Numbered from the stretch's first letter, positions 46,425-56,872 are shown. The stretch is 64,000 bases of DNA from Alishewanella aestuarii B11 (GCF_000280055.1 NZ_ALAB01000021.1:62001-126000); one strand, 5' to 3'. Program-made: numbers and translations. Notes: generated from the sequence alone by a model not told the origin.

Positions 46425-47639
46425 TTACCTCAGGATCTCGGTGGCTGCCGCTAATGCCTGCAGGGTGACATCGACCTCGGCTGGTAAATTATAGGCTGCA
46501 AAAGCAAAACGCACCGCGCCAGGCAACTGCAGCATGGCAAATAACGGCATGGCGCAGTGGCTGCCGGCACGTACGGCGATTTTTTGTTCATTTAACAACA
46601 TCGCCAGATCATTTGGATGCTCTCCGGCCAGCTGCAGACTAATAATACCGGCGCTCTGTTCAACCCTGGTCAACGGGCTTAGGCCGGGAATTTGACTTAG
46701 CCCAGCAGCAAATTGTTGTAATAATTCGCCTTTATACTGATTTATTTGCTGAGCGTCAAACTGCCGGATAAATTCAATGGCAGCGGCCAGGCCTATGGCG
46801 CCGGCAATATTGGGTGTGCCGGCCTCGAGCCGGGCCGGTAGTGCAGCAAAGCTAGAGCGCTGAAAGCTGACATCGCTAATCATCTCGCCCCCGCCCAGCA
46901 AGGGCCTCAACTGTTCCAGATACCGCTGTTTGCCATATAAGACGCCAATACCAGTGGGGCCATAGAGCTTATGACCGGAAAAGCAGTAAAAATCTACCGG
47001 CCATTGTTGCACATCCGGTACCTGCCAGCTTATGCCCTGAGCCCCATCCACTATGGTAATTGCCCCTGCGGCTTTAGCTGCCCGTAACATAGTTGCTAAG
47101 GGCAGAATATGCCCCAGCGCATTGGATACCTGGGTCAGGCTGACAATCTTAGGTTTGAGCGCCAATAACTGCTGATAGACGTCAAGGTCCGGCATTAACT
47201 GCTGATCCAGGGGGATCACATCCAGCTGCACACCACGACTTTGGCAGTGTAGCTGCCAGGGTACGATATTGGCGTGATGCTCCAGCGCGGAAATCAGGAT
47301 CCGGTCGCCGGGCTTGAGAATGGTATTCATTAAACCAAACGCCAGTTGGTTAAAGGCGGCAGTGGTGCCGCTGGTAAAGATGATTTCAGAGCGGCATGCC
47401 GCGTTCAGAAATTGTTGCACGCTGTCCCGGGCGGCTTCAAAGGCCGCAGTGGCGTGCTGGCTTAGTTGGTGGGCACCGCGATGCACGTTACTATTTTGCT
47501 GCTGATAAAATGCCAACTCGGCGTCGATCACCTGCTGTGGTTTCTGGCTGGTGGCTGCGGTATCCAGGTAGATCCACTCCGGGTTATGGTTAAAAAACGG
47601 AAAAAACTGCCGGAAGGCCAGGGCATCGAAACTTGACAT
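46425..47639 (-). CDS. csdA: Cysteine desulfurase CsdA (SufS-like class II)
   Basis: A PLP enzyme that removes sulfur from cysteine as a persulfide. It is 404 aa (E. coli CsdA 401). PLP-binding Lys224 is in CFSGHKLYGPTG, His122 in LEHHANIVPW stacks on the cofactor, and active-site Cys362 is in RAGSHCAMPLF. It is followed directly by csdE, its sulfur acceptor. It has no terminator of its own before csdE. Confidence 0.93.
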   Translation of the reverse strand: MSSFDALAFRQFFPFFNHNPEWIYLDTAATSQKPQQVIDAELAFYQQQNSNVHRGAHQLSQHATAAFEAARDSVQQFLNAACRSEIIFTSGTTAAFNQLAFGLMNTILKPGDRILISALEHHANIVPWQLHCQSRGVQLDVIPLDQQLMPDLDVYQQLLALKPKIVSLTQVSNALGHILPLATMLRAAKAAGAITIVDGAQGISWQVPDVQQWPVDFYCFSGHKLYGPTGIGVLYGKQRYLEQLRPLLGGGEMISDVSFQRSSFAALPARLEAGTPNIAGAIGLAAAIEFIRQFDAQQINQYKGELLQQFAAGLSQIPGLSPLTRVEQSAGIISLQLAGEHPNDLAMLLNEQKIAVRAGSHCAMPLFAMLQLPGAVRFAFAAYNLPAEVDVTLQALAAATEILR

Positions 47640-47722
47640 GAGAACTTGGGCTCCATAACACCAATAGCATAATTATGCCAATTTATGGCCAATTTATCGA
47701 ACGACAGTGTGCATAAAAATGC

Positions 47723-47753
47723 AAAAAATAAAAAAGCGGCCTCAGGCCGCTTT
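47723..47753 (-). terminator. Rho-independent terminator of gltA
   Basis: On the minus strand AAAGCGGCC and GGCCGCTTT form a 9-bp stem around TGA, followed by TTTATTTTTT. It lies 19 bp past the gltA stop. Confidence 0.93.
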
Positions 47754-47771
47754 GATAATTAGCAAAAAATG

Positions 47772-49049
47772 TTATTTCTTGCTGACATAATCACGGGCAG
47801 TATAGCCGGTATACAGCTGACGCGGCCGACCGATCTTATGGCCTTTGTCCGACAGCATTTCATCCCAGTGTGAAATCCAGCCAACAGTACGTGACATGGC
47901 GAAGATCACGGTAAACATACTTGTTGGAATACCGATGGCTTTTAAGATGATACCAGAGTAGAAATCGACGTTTGGATACAGTTTCTTCTCGATAAAGTAC
48001 GGGTCTGACAGCGCAATTCGCTCCAGCTCCATCGCCACATCCAGCAGTGGATCTTTAATATTCAGCTCGCTCAGCACCTCGTGGCAGGTTTCACGCATTA
48101 CCTTAGCGCGTGGGTCAAAGTTCTTGTACACGCGGTGACCAAAGCCCATCAGACGGAAAGTGTCATTCTTGTCTTTGGCGCGGGCGACAAATTCTGGGAT
48201 ACGATCAACAGAGCCAATTTGTTGTAACATCTTCAGGCAGGCTTCGTTGGCGCCACCGTGTGCCGGGCCCCACAGTGAGGCGATACCGGCAGCGATACAG
48301 GCATAAGGATTAGCGCCTGATGAACCGGCTAAACGCACCGTTGAGGTTGAAGCGTTCTGCTCATGGTCAGCGTGCAGCATAAAGATGCGGTCCATCGCTT
48401 TTGCTAATACCGGGCTGACTTTGTACTCTTCAGCCGGCACTGAGAACATCATATGCAGGAAGTTTTCTGAGTAGCTCAGTTCGTTGCGTGGATAGACGAA
48501 TGGCTGACCCACAGTGTATTTGTAAGCCATAGCTGCGATAGTTGGCAGTTTGGCAATTAAACGGTGCGCGCTACGCTTGCGCTGCATTGGGTCGTTAATA
48601 TCTAAATCGGAGTGATAGAAAGACGACATGGCACCAACGACACCACACAGCATCGCCATTGGGTGGGCATCAACGCGGAAACCCTGGAAAAAAGCAGCGA
48701 TTTTCTCGTGAACCATGGTGTGGCGGGTAATGGTCTTTACGAAGTCCTGATACTGCTGTTCAGAAGGTAATTCACCTTCTAACAGTAAATAACAGGTTTC
48801 CAGATAATTTGATTTTTCAGCAAGTTGTTCAATCGGATAACCGCGGTGCAGCAATACGCCATTGTCGCCATCGATATAGGTAATCTTCGATTCACAGGAG
48901 CCGGTAGACATAAAGCCCGGGTCAAAAGTGAAGTAGCCCTGTTGCCCGAGAGTACGTACGTCGATTACGTCAGTGCCTGCCGTGCCAGAATAGATCGGTA
49001 GCTCGAAGGTCTTACCATCAATCTGCACGACGGCCTTTTTATCTGCCAT
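47772..49049 (-). CDS. gltA: Citrate synthase, type II
   Basis: Condenses acetyl-CoA and oxaloacetate at the entry to the TCA cycle. It is 425 aa (E. coli 427). The N-terminal extension and beta domain of the hexameric, NADH-inhibited type are present. Catalytic regions are [39 protein letters not shown] and NVDFYSG. AGGAG lies 7 nt before the ATG. It is divergent from sdhC, the same arrangement as in E. coli. Confidence 0.98.
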   Translation of the reverse strand: MADKKAVVQIDGKTFELPIYSGTAGTDVIDVRTLGQQGYFTFDPGFMSTGSCESKITYIDGDNGVLLHRGYPIEQLAEKSNYLETCYLLLEGELPSEQQYQDFVKTITRHTMVHEKIAAFFQGFRVDAHPMAMLCGVVGAMSSFYHSDLDINDPMQRKRSAHRLIAKLPTIAAMAYKYTVGQPFVYPRNELSYSENFLHMMFSVPAEEYKVSPVLAKAMDRIFMLHADHEQNASTSTVRLAGSSGANPYACIAAGIASLWGPAHGGANEACLKMLQQIGSVDRIPEFVARAKDKNDTFRLMGFGHRVYKNFDPRAKVMRETCHEVLSELNIKDPLLDVAMELERIALSDPYFIEKKLYPNVDFYSGIILKAIGIPTSMFTVIFAMSRTVGWISHWDEMLSDKGHKIGRPRQLYTGYTARDYVSKK

Positions 49050-49371
49050 TGGATTTCTCCTATTGTTGTAGTATCGGATATTAGGGTTTGGGCTATTCTA
49101 CTCGCAAACCACACCTGAAAGTCAATTCTAAAGACTAATCGTTGAATAAGTATTCGACTCTAGTCGTATTGCTGCTTTTGACAATTTATGTAAATTTCCA
49201 TCTGCGGAATTTTCCGTGTAAAACCAAACAAAAATTGTAATAGCCTTTTATGAAATATATACTATTGGCGGCGTAAAAGCAGTTCACCTGACACCAGCTT
49301 TTTTGCTGAACCAGCTTGGGGCATAAAGAGTATATTGGCGTTGGGATGTCACTGGTTTTACAGCGACAATA
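49050..49371. other. Divergent gltA/sdhC control region
   Basis: 322 bp without genes. For sdh there is TTGTAA (49235-49240), a 17-bp spacer and TATACT (49258-49263) on the plus strand, giving a leader of about 100 nt. For gltA the minus strand has TTGACT (49120-49125) and TAGAAT (49095-49100) with a long 19-bp spacer. Both promoters are A+T-rich and about 110 bp apart, leaving room for shared regulators such as CRP or ArcA. I could not identify a convincing site for either. Confidence 0.5.
49235..49263 (+). promoter_or_regulatory. Predicted promoter of sdhCDAB
   Basis: TTGTAA and TATACT are spaced by exactly 17 bp, about 105 bp upstream of the sdhC start. Confidence 0.5.
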
Positions 49372-49791
49372 ATGACAACTACGCTCTACACGGGCATCGA
49401 TGGGCAAGAAACTGTGAAAAAGCAAAGACCAATAAATCTCGATTTATCGACTATCTCTCTACCTGCGACTGCCAAAGCTTCTATTCTGCACCGGGTTACT
49501 GGTGTAGCAATGTTTTTCGCACTGCTGTTTGTGATCTGGGCATGGGCGACTTCATTGCAAAGCGCAGAAGGCTTTGACTACGTGAAGTCCTTGCTAAATT
49601 CACATTTAGCGAAATTTATCGCCTGGGGTACGATTACTGTACTGACCTACCACCTGCTGGGTGGCGTTCGCCATCTGATTATGGATATGGGCCATTGGGA
49701 GGAATTAGATTCCGGTAACCTGAGCGCCAAAATCACAATCGGCTTGTGGATTGTATTAGCAGTATTAGCAGGAGTATGGGTATGGTTCTGA
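49372..49791 (+). CDS. sdhC: Succinate dehydrogenase cytochrome b556 subunit
   Basis: Membrane anchor of complex II with three helices (about 42-62, 80-103 and 118-138 in the 139-aa reading). KQRPINLDLSTI, SILHRVTGVAMF and the heme-ligand region TYHLLGGVRHLIMD are canonical. The start is uncertain. The ATG at 49372 is given, but the GTG at 49414 would yield 125 aa and align with the KKQRP start region of E. coli SdhC. Neither has a strong ribosome-binding site. It overlaps sdhD by 10 bp. Confidence 0.93.
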   Translation: MTTTLYTGIDGQETVKKQRPINLDLSTISLPATAKASILHRVTGVAMFFALLFVIWAWATSLQSAEGFDYVKSLLNSHLAKFIAWGTITVLTYHLLGGVRHLIMDMGHWEELDSGNLSAKITIGLWIVLAVLAGVWVWF

Positions 49792-50129
49792 ATCAGGCTA
49801 GCCTGAAACGCGACGGCGTTCAGGATTACGTTTCGCTGCGTGCCACCGCTATTGTACTGGCACTGTACAGCTTATTTATCTTAGGTTTCTTCCTCTTTAC
49901 CCCAGAGGTTACTTTCGAAGTATGGCAGGGGTTATTTGCCAATACACTGATGAAAGTCTTCACTTTACTCGCCCTGATCTCAATTGCCATCCACACCCGT
50001 ATTGGTTTGTGGCAGGTACTGACTGACTACGTGAAATGCGCCAGACTGCGCGCCGTATTGCAGTTTGTCCTTTATGTGATTGCCTTCGCGTATGTGGCAG
50101 TAGGTTTATTTGTGTTGTGGGGTGCTTAA
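49782..50129 (+). CDS. sdhD: Succinate dehydrogenase hydrophobic membrane anchor subunit
   Basis: A 115-aa three-helix subunit, the same length as E. coli SdhD. The start at 49782 has AGGAG 7 nt upstream and gives MVLNQASLKRDGVQDYVSLR. The heme/quinone region SIAIHTRIGLWQVLTDYVK near 66-84 contains the conserved His and Asp-Tyr. It is directly adjacent to sdhA, whose GTG follows the stop with no gap. Confidence 0.95.
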   Translation: MVLNQASLKRDGVQDYVSLRATAIVLALYSLFILGFFLFTPEVTFEVWQGLFANTLMKVFTLLALISIAIHTRIGLWQVLTDYVKCARLRAVLQFVLYVIAFAYVAVGLFVLWGA

Positions 50130-51902
50130 GTGACTATTCCAGTAAGAGAATTTGATGCCATCGTTATTGGGGCCGGTGGTGCAGGTATGCGTGCGGCGTT
50201 ACAGATCACCCAGTCTGGTTTAACTTGCGCCTTATTGTCTAAAGTGTTTCCAACCCGTTCGCACACTGTATCTGCCCAGGGCGGTATTACGGTAGCACTG
50301 GGTAACTCCCATGAAGATAACTGGGAATGGCACATGTTCGATACCGTTAAGGGCTCGGACTATATCGGTGACCAGGACGCCATTGAATATATGTGTAAAA
50401 CCGGCCCGGAAGCCATTACCGAGCTGGAAAATATGGGCTTACCGTTCTCTCGTTTTGAAAACGGTCGCGTCTATCAGCGCCCATTCGGCGGTCAGTCGAA
50501 GAATTTCGGTGGTGAGCAGGCTGCCCGTACTGCTGCCGCTGCTGACCGTACCGGCCATGCGCTGTTACACCTGCTGTATCAGCAAAACGTTAAAAACCGT
50601 ACTCAGGTCTTCTCTGAGTGGTACGCGCTCGACCTGGTAAAGAATCAGGACGGTGCCGTAGTAGGCTGTACCGCTATCGATATCGAGACCGGTGAGATTG
50701 TTTACTTCAAAGCCAAAGCGACCGTATTAGCAACGGGCGGTGCCGGCCGTATCTACGCCTCGACGACGAATGCCCACATCAATACCGGTGATGGTGTTGG
50801 TATGGCCCTGCGTGCCGGTGTGCCGCTGCAGGATATGGAAATGTGGCAATTCCACCCAACCGGTATCGCCGGTGCCGGTACGCTGGTAACCGAAGGCTGC
50901 CGTGGTGAAGGTGGCTACCTGCTGAATAAAGACGGTGAACGCTTTATGGAGCGGTATGCACCAAACGCCAAAGACTTAGCCGGCCGTGACGTGGTAGCCC
51001 GCGCCATGATGACCGAAATCCGTGAAGGCCGCGGTTGTGATGGTCCTTGGGGCGTCCATATCAAGCTGAAACTAGATCACTTAGGTGAAGAGGTTCTGGA
51101 AAGCCGTCTGCCAGGTATTTGTGAATTGTCACGTACTTTTGCGCACGTTGATCCGGTAAAAGAACCAATTCCGGTTATCCCAACCTGTCACTATATGATG
51201 GGTGGTATTCCAACCAACGTCCATGGTCAGGTGATTTCGCCAAAAGCTGACGGCTCAGAAGCGGTGGTACCTGGCTTATTTGCCTGTGGTGAAATTGCTT
51301 GTGTATCGGTACATGGTGCTAACCGTTTAGGCGGTAACTCACTGTTAGACTTAGTGGTGTTTGGCCGTGCTACTGGCTTACACCTGGGCGAAGCCCTGGC
51401 TGCTACCGCAGAAGCCCGTGCCGCCTCTGCTGACGATATTGATGCTGCTCTGGCCCGCACCCGTCGCTGGGAAGACAGCAAACCAGGTCAGGGTGAAGAT
51501 CCGGTACAGATTAAGAAAGACCTGCAAAACTGCATGCAACTTAACTTCTCGGTATTCCGTGAAGGTCAGGCGATGGCCGAAGGTCTGCAACAGTTAAAAG
51601 AAATCCGTGAGCGGCTGAAGTTTGCCCGTCTGGATGACAAGAGCTCAGATTTCAATACCCAGCGTATTGAATGTTTAGAGCTGGACAACCTGATGGAAAC
51701 CGCTTACTCAACTGCGGTAGCAGCGAACTTCCGTACTGAAAGCCGTGGTGCCCATGCCCGTTTTGACTTCCCGGATCGTGATGATGAAAACTGGTTATGC
51801 CACAGTGTTTACACACCGGATACTGAATCTATGTTTAAGCGTAAAGTGAATCTGGAACCGAAGTTCCGTGAAGCTTTCCCGCCAAAAGCACGTAAGTACT
51901 AA
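50130..51902 (+). CDS. sdhA: Succinate dehydrogenase flavoprotein subunit
   Basis: The catalytic FAD subunit that oxidises succinate. It is 590 aa (E. coli 588). It has the N-terminal dinucleotide fold [10 protein letters not shown], the FAD-attachment region [10 protein letters not shown] (covalent His about 44), the substrate residues in HPTGIAGAG and the catalytic Arg in [15 protein letters not shown]. The C-terminus [11 protein letters not shown] is intact. The start is a GTG immediately after the sdhD stop (TAAGTG). Confidence 0.98.
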   Translation: MTIPVREFDAIVIGAGGAGMRAALQITQSGLTCALLSKVFPTRSHTVSAQGGITVALGNSHEDNWEWHMFDTVKGSDYIGDQDAIEYMCKTGPEAITELENMGLPFSRFENGRVYQRPFGGQSKNFGGEQAARTAAAADRTGHALLHLLYQQNVKNRTQVFSEWYALDLVKNQDGAVVGCTAIDIETGEIVYFKAKATVLATGGAGRIYASTTNAHINTGDGVGMALRAGVPLQDMEMWQFHPTGIAGAGTLVTEGCRGEGGYLLNKDGERFMERYAPNAKDLAGRDVVARAMMTEIREGRGCDGPWGVHIKLKLDHLGEEVLESRLPGICELSRTFAHVDPVKEPIPVIPTCHYMMGGIPTNVHGQVISPKADGSEAVVPGLFACGEIACVSVHGANRLGGNSLLDLVVFGRATGLHLGEALAATAEARAASADDIDAALARTRRWEDSKPGQGEDPVQIKKDLQNCMQLNFSVFREGQAMAEGLQQLKEIRERLKFARLDDKSSDFNTQRIECLELDNLMETAYSTAVAANFRTESRGAHARFDFPDRDDENWLCHSVYTPDTESMFKRKVNLEPKFREAFPPKARKY

Positions 51903-51916
51903 GAGGGGCCACAACG

Positions 51917-52636
51917 ATGCAGAAGTTAGTATTTTCCATCTATCGTTATAACCCTGATGTCGACCAAGCGCCGCGCATGCAGGATTACACGCTGGATAAC
52001 CCGGAAGGCCGGGATATGATGGTGCTGGATGCACTGTTAAAGTTAAAAGAGCAGGACCCTACCTTGTCGTTCCGTCGCAGCTGCCGTGAAGGTGTTTGCG
52101 GTTCAGATGGTCTGAACATGAACGGCAAAAACGGTCTGGCTTGTATTACGCCATTATCTGCCGTTGGTTTAAAAGGCGGCAAGATTGTATTGCGGCCACT
52201 GCCAGGTTTACCGGTAATCCGCGATCTGGTGGTAGATATGAGCCAGTTCTACACCCAGTATGAGAAGGTAAAACCGTACCTGATCAACGACAGCAAGTTA
52301 CCACCAGCGGGTGAGTTCCTGCAGTCGCCGGAAGAACGTGCTAAACTTGACGGCCTGTACGAATGTATTTTATGTGCTTGTTGTTCGACCTCTTGTCCGT
52401 CGTTCTGGTGGAACCCGGATAAGTTTATCGGCCCGGCTGGTTTACTGCATGCCTACCGCTTCCTGGCTGACAGTCGCGATACTGCGACTGAACAACGCTT
52501 AAATGATCTTGACGACGCTTTCAGCGTGTTCCGCTGCCACGGTATTATGAACTGTGTCAACGTCTGTCCAAAAGGACTGAACCCGACTAAAGCTATCGGA
52601 CAGATCAAATCGATGTTGTTAAACCGGGCGCTGTAA
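51917..52636 (+). CDS. sdhB: Succinate dehydrogenase iron-sulfur subunit
   Basis: Relays electrons from FAD to quinone through three clusters. It is 239 aa (E. coli 238). The [2Fe-2S] ligands are in CREGVCGSDG with a further Cys in GLAC, the [4Fe-4S] ligands in CILCACCSTSC, and the [3Fe-4S] ligands in CHGIMNCVNVCP. It lies 14 bp after sdhA. A terminator stem overlaps its last codons. Confidence 0.98.
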   Translation: MQKLVFSIYRYNPDVDQAPRMQDYTLDNPEGRDMMVLDALLKLKEQDPTLSFRRSCREGVCGSDGLNMNGKNGLACITPLSAVGLKGGKIVLRPLPGLPVIRDLVVDMSQFYTQYEKVKPYLINDSKLPPAGEFLQSPEERAKLDGLYECILCACCSTSCPSFWWNPDKFIGPAGLLHAYRFLADSRDTATEQRLNDLDDAFSVFRCHGIMNCVNVCPKGLNPTKAIGQIKSMLLNRAL

Positions 52637-52650
52637 TGCGCCCTTTTTTA
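52626..52650 (+). terminator. Terminator overlapping the sdhB 3' end
   Basis: GGGCGC (52626-52631) and GCGCCC (52638-52643) form a 6-bp stem with a 6-nt loop that contains the sdhB stop codon, followed by six T residues. Because the left arm is coding, a ribosome at the end of sdhB could interfere with hairpin formation. Confidence 0.8.
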
Positions 52651-52664
52651 GTATTTAACTGAAA

Positions 52665-52698
52665 CTGTCCGGGCTGCATGCAGCACGGCAGTTTTTTT
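52665..52698 (+). terminator. Second terminator between sdhB and sucA
   Basis: CTG-CCG-GCTGC pairs with GCAGC-CGG-CAG across 52665-52691, with one bulge and one mismatch, around a GCTGCATGCAGC palindrome. It is followed by seven T residues. It lies 38 bp before the sucA start. Confidence 0.75.
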
Positions 52699-52736
52699 GC
52701 TAATTTTTCCAGGTGCTCAGAAATAAGGGAAACTAA

Positions 52737-55547
52737 ATGCACGAAGGTGTAATGAAGGCGTGGTTAGAGTCTTCACATCTTGGCGGTGGCAACATGGCCT
52801 ATGTGGATGAACTCTATGAATCCTACTTAGCAGAGCCCACCAGTGTTGGTGACGAATGGCGCGAATTTTTTGCCAAGTTACCAAAAATCGATGGGGTCGA
52901 TCTCGAAACCCGGCACAGTGATGTCCGGCAACAGTTTGCTGAACTGGCTAAAAACAAACACCGTGAAGTGGTGGTCGTCAATAGCGGCAGTGGTGCCGAC
53001 AGCCGTCAGGTCAAAGTGCTGCAATTAATCAACTCCTATCGGTTCCGTGGTCACCAGCATGCCAATCTTGACCCGCTGAATTTATGGAAGCAACCCAGGG
53101 TACGTGACCTTGAATTGTCTTACCATGAACTGTCTGAAGCTGATTACGATACAGAGTTCCATGTTGGATCATTCGCAGCTGGTCAGGAAACGATGAAATT
53201 AGGCGATTTGCACAAAGCCCTGGAGCGCACTTATTGCGGCTCTATTGGTGCTGAGTATATGCACATCGTATCGACTGATGAAAAACGCTGGATCCAGCAA
53301 CGTTTGGAGAGCATTCAGTCACAGCCTCGCTATGATAAAGCTACCAAGTTACAGATCTTAAAAGGTCTGGTTGCCGCTGATGGCCTGGAAAAATATTTAG
53401 GGTCAAAATTCCCGGGTGCCAAACGCTTTGGTCTGGAAGGTGGCGATGCCATGATCCCGATGCTCAAAGCCATGATCCACCGTGCCGGTGAGCAGGGCGC
53501 ACAGGACTCCGTTATCGGTATGGCACACCGTGGCCGCTTAAATACGCTGATCAACGTACTGGGTAAAAACCCGTCAAAATTATTTGACGAGTTCGCCGGT
53601 AAATACGAAGTGGTGGGTGCCGGTGACGTGAAATACCACATGGGTTTCTCGTCTGACTTTGAAACCAAAGGTGGTATCGTCCATTTAGCCCTGGCGTTTA
53701 ACCCGTCGCATCTGGAAATTGTTAACCCGGTAGTGTTAGGTTCAGTGCGCGCCCGCTTAGATCGTCGTGGTTGCACTGACGGCTCTTTAGCACTGCCAAT
53801 TACTATTCACGGTGACTCTGCGTTTGCCGGTCAGGGTGTGGTAGCCGAAACCTTTAACCTGTCGCAAACCCGTGCCTTTAAAGTGGGTGGCACCGTGCGG
53901 ATCGTGATTAACAACCAGGTTGGCTTTACCACCTCTAACCCGGAAGACACGCGTTCTACACCTTACTGTACTGATATCGCTAAGATGGTACAGGCGCCAA
54001 TTTTCCACGTTAACGGTGATGATCCGGAAGCCGTCGTATTTGTGGCACAACTTGCCGTAGATTACCGCAACACCTTTAAACGCGATGTGGTGATTGACCT
54101 GGTTTGTTATCGTCGTAATGGCCACAACGAAGCGGATGAGCCGAATGCGACCCAACCGCTGATGTACCAGAAGATTAAGAAGCACCCGACGCCGCGTGAA
54201 ATCTATGCCGAGAAACTGCAGTTAGAAGGCATTGTGACGGCGGACGAGGTTAAGGCGCTGATTGATGGTTATCGTGATGCCCTGGACAAAGGTGATTGCG
54301 TAGTAGAAGAACTGCGTCCTATGGCTCCTACTTCAGTTGATTGGACGCCATACCTGAACAAAGATTGGGATAGTCCTTACGACGCCAGTGTACCGGTGGA
54401 GAAACTGGTCGCGCTGGGTGAAAAAGCGATCCAGGTTCCAGCCGCACATGCTTTACAACGTCAGGTCGGTCGTGTTTACGAAGACCGCGCCCTGATGCTA
54501 AAAGGTGAGAAGAAAATCGATTGGGGCTTTGCTGAAATTCTGGCCTACGCTTCTACGGTTGCCGAAGGTAGCCGGGTGCGGATTGTTGGTCAGGATTCTG
54601 GTCGTGGTACCTTCTTCCATCGCCATGCAGTACTGCACAGTCAAACTGATGCCAGCACTTATACGCCACTTGAGCATATTGACGAGAAACAGGGTGTGTT
54701 TCAGGTCTATGACTCGGCGCTGTCTGAAGAAGCGGTATTGGCCTTTGAATATGGTTATGCCACCGCAGAACCTCGCGCCATGGTGATCTGGGAAGGTCAG
54801 TTTGGTGACTTCGCCAACGGTGCCCAGGTGGTCATTGACCAGTTCTTAAGCTCAGGCGAGCAGAAGTGGGGTCGTCTCTGTGGTTTAACGCTGTTATTAC
54901 CACACGGTTACGAAGGCCAGGGCCCGGAGCACTCTTCAGCCCGTTTGGAGCGTTTCCTGCAACTGTGTGCCGACCACAATATGCAAGTCTGTGTGCCAAC
55001 CACACCGGCTCAGGTATTTAATATGTTGCGTCGGCAGATGGTGCGGCCAATGCGCCGGCCATTGATCGTGATGTCGCCAAAATCGTTACTGCGTCACCCA
55101 CTGGCAACCTCTACGCTGGAAGAGCTGGCGTCAGGCGTCTACCATAACGTGATTGGCGAGATTGACGAGCTGAACCCGGCCGATGTGAAACGCGTGGTGT
55201 TCTGTAGCGGTAAGGTGTACTACGAACTGCTGGAAGAGCGGCGTAAGCGCGAGCAGAAAGACGTGGCGATCATCCGGGTTGAGCAGCTGTATCCGTTCCC
55301 GCATCAGGAAATGGCGCAAGCGCTGGCAGCCTATCAGCATGTCACCGATTTCGTCTGGTGTCAGGAAGAGCCGCAAAACCAGGGTGCCTGGTACTGCAGT
55401 CAGCACCATTTCTGGGCTGCTATTCCGCAAGGCGCTAAGCTGACCTATGCCGGTCGTGAAGCTTCGTCTTCACCTGCTGTTGGTTACCTGTCGGTACATA
55501 ACAAGCAGCAGCAAGCGCTGGTAAATGACGCCCTGACACTGAAATAA
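52737..55547 (+). CDS. sucA: 2-oxoglutarate dehydrogenase E1 component
   Basis: The thiamine-pyrophosphate decarboxylase of the 2-oxoglutarate dehydrogenase complex. It is 936 aa (E. coli 933). The N-terminal E2-binding region (MKAWLESSHLGGGN...YVDELYESYL), RGHQHANLDPL, GMAHRGRLN and the TPP motif GDSAF...VINNQVGFTTS are all present. The C-terminal transketolase domain includes GRGTFFHRHA and SSARLERFLQ. A GGGA ribosome-binding site lies 7 nt before the ATG. How it is transcribed is unclear, because two terminators precede it. Confidence 0.98.
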   Translation: MHEGVMKAWLESSHLGGGNMAYVDELYESYLAEPTSVGDEWREFFAKLPKIDGVDLETRHSDVRQQFAELAKNKHREVVVVNSGSGADSRQVKVLQLINSYRFRGHQHANLDPLNLWKQPRVRDLELSYHELSEADYDTEFHVGSFAAGQETMKLGDLHKALERTYCGSIGAEYMHIVSTDEKRWIQQRLESIQSQPRYDKATKLQILKGLVAADGLEKYLGSKFPGAKRFGLEGGDAMIPMLKAMIHRAGEQGAQDSVIGMAHRGRLNTLINVLGKNPSKLFDEFAGKYEVVGAGDVKYHMGFSSDFETKGGIVHLALAFNPSHLEIVNPVVLGSVRARLDRRGCTDGSLALPITIHGDSAFAGQGVVAETFNLSQTRAFKVGGTVRIVINNQVGFTTSNPEDTRSTPYCTDIAKMVQAPIFHVNGDDPEAVVFVAQLAVDYRNTFKRDVVIDLVCYRRNGHNEADEPNATQPLMYQKIKKHPTPREIYAEKLQLEGIVTADEVKALIDGYRDALDKGDCVVEELRPMAPTSVDWTPYLNKDWDSPYDASVPVEKLVALGEKAIQVPAAHALQRQVGRVYEDRALMLKGEKKIDWGFAEILAYASTVAEGSRVRIVGQDSGRGTFFHRHAVLHSQTDASTYTPLEHIDEKQGVFQVYDSALSEEAVLAFEYGYATAEPRAMVIWEGQFGDFANGAQVVIDQFLSSGEQKWGRLCGLTLLLPHGYEGQGPEHSSARLERFLQLCADHNMQVCVPTTPAQVFNMLRRQMVRPMRRPLIVMSPKSLLRHPLATSTLEELASGVYHNVIGEIDELNPADVKRVVFCSGKVYYELLEERRKREQKDVAIIRVEQLYPFPHQEMAQALAAYQHVTDFVWCQEEPQNQGAWYCSQHHFWAAIPQGAKLTYAGREASSSPAVGYLSVHNKQQQALVNDALTLK

Positions 55548-55556
55548 AACGCTTTG

Positions 55557-55576
55557 CAGCCCGCTTTGGCGGGCTG
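55557..55576 (+). other. Intercistronic hairpin between sucA and sucB
   Basis: A perfect 8-bp stem CAGCCCGC / GCGGGCTG with a TTTG loop, not followed by a T-tract. It probably stabilises or processes the sucAB transcript rather than ending it. Confidence 0.6.
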
Positions 55577-55612
55577 TTATAACTGATAAGACCAACCGTT
55601 AAAGGTGAAAAA

Positions 55613-56800
55613 GTGGAAATTAAAGTACCCGTATTACCGGAATCTGTTGCAGATGCAACTATCGCCACCTGGCACGTAAAAACCGGTGAAGCCGTAAGCC
55701 GTGATCAGGTATTAGTCGATATCGAAACCGACAAAGTTGTGCTGGAAGTCGTCGCTCAGGCCGATGGCGTGATGGGCGAGATCCTGCATGATGTTGGCGC
55801 CACTGTAACTGCTGAGCAGGTCATCGGTAAGATGTCTGCCGGTGGTGCACCAGCTGCGAAAGCTGACGCACCAAAAGCAGAGGCCGCCGCCGCTGCGCCA
55901 GCTGCCAGCGATGACAGTGATGATGCCTTAAGCCCGTCAGTGCGTCGTTTAATTGCCGAAAAAGGTCTGGATGCCAGCAAAATCAAAGGCACCGGCAAAA
56001 ACGGCCGTGTTACCAAAGAAGACGTTGAAAAATTCTTAGCCGGTGCACCTGCTAAAGCCGCTGCGCCTGCCGCTACCACACCTGTGGTTGCTGCCGGTGA
56101 CCGTAGCCAGAAACGCGTACCGATGACCCGTCTGCGTAAGACCATCGCGAACCGCTTACTGGAAGCGAAAAACTCTACCGCTATGTTAACGACGTTCAAT
56201 GAAGTGAACATGAAGCCGATTATGGATCTGCGTAAGCAGTATCAGGACGTGTTTGAGAAGCGTCATGGTATCCGTTTAGGTTTTATGTCGTTCTATGTTA
56301 AAGCAGTTACCGAAGCCCTGAAACGCTTCCCGGAAGTGAATGCGGCGATCGATGGTGATGATATCGTTTATCACAACTACTTCGATGTCAGTATCGCGGT
56401 ATCTACACCTCGTGGTCTGGTAACGCCAGTACTGCGTGACTGTGACAAGATGAATCTGGCCGAAATCGAAAAAGCGATTAAAGATCTGGCCATCAAAGGC
56501 CGTGATGGCAAGCTGGCGATGGACGACCTGATGGGCGGTAACTTCACTATCACTAACGGTGGTGTGTTCGGCTCTCTGATGTCTACGCCAATTATCAATC
56601 CACCACAGTCAGCGATTCTGGGTATGCACAAGATCCAGGACCGCGTGATGGTAGTCGACGGTAAGATGGAAATTCTGCCAATGATGTATCTGGCGCTGTC
56701 TTATGACCACCGCATCATCGATGGTAAAGAGTCTGTGGGTTTCCTGGTAACCATTAAAGAGTTACTGGAAGATCCAACCCGTATTCTGCTGGATATCTAA
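55613..56800 (+). CDS. sucB: Dihydrolipoyl succinyltransferase (E2 of 2-oxoglutarate dehydrogenase)
   Basis: The core E2 enzyme, 395 aa (E. coli 405). A single lipoyl domain (about 1-75) has the lipoylated Lys41 in [10 protein letters not shown]. An Ala-rich linker, the peripheral-subunit-binding domain ([12 protein letters not shown], about 107-140) and the catalytic domain with SYDHRIIDG near 363-371 follow. The start is a GTG with AAAGGTG upstream. The E3 gene (lpd) is not adjacent, as in E. coli. Confidence 0.97.
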   Translation: MEIKVPVLPESVADATIATWHVKTGEAVSRDQVLVDIETDKVVLEVVAQADGVMGEILHDVGATVTAEQVIGKMSAGGAPAAKADAPKAEAAAAAPAASDDSDDALSPSVRRLIAEKGLDASKIKGTGKNGRVTKEDVEKFLAGAPAKAAAPAATTPVVAAGDRSQKRVPMTRLRKTIANRLLEAKNSTAMLTTFNEVNMKPIMDLRKQYQDVFEKRHGIRLGFMSFYVKAVTEALKRFPEVNAAIDGDDIVYHNYFDVSIAVSTPRGLVTPVLRDCDKMNLAEIEKAIKDLAIKGRDGKLAMDDLMGGNFTITNGGVFGSLMSTPIINPPQSAILGMHKIQDRVMVVDGKMEILPMMYLALSYDHRIIDGKESVGFLVTIKELLEDPTRILLDI

Positions 56801-56821
56801 GCGGTAAAAGCGGATAAAAAT

Positions 56822-56847
56822 GCTGTTGTTTGCGCAACAGCGTTTTT
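56822..56847 (+). terminator. Terminator after sucB
   Basis: GCTGTTG (56822-56828) and CAACAGC (56835-56841) form a 7-bp stem with a 6-nt loop, followed by GTTTTT. Confidence 0.8.
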
Positions 56848-56872
56848 AAATACATCGGGTTGGCGCTATAAT
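56844..56872 (+). promoter_or_regulatory. Predicted promoter of sucCD
   Basis: A perfect TATAAT (56867-56872) follows the sucB terminator, 67 bp before sucC. The -35 hexamer (TTTTAA at 17-bp spacing) is poor, so an activator may be needed. The G+C-rich GCGCGCC follows the -10. Confidence 0.5.
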
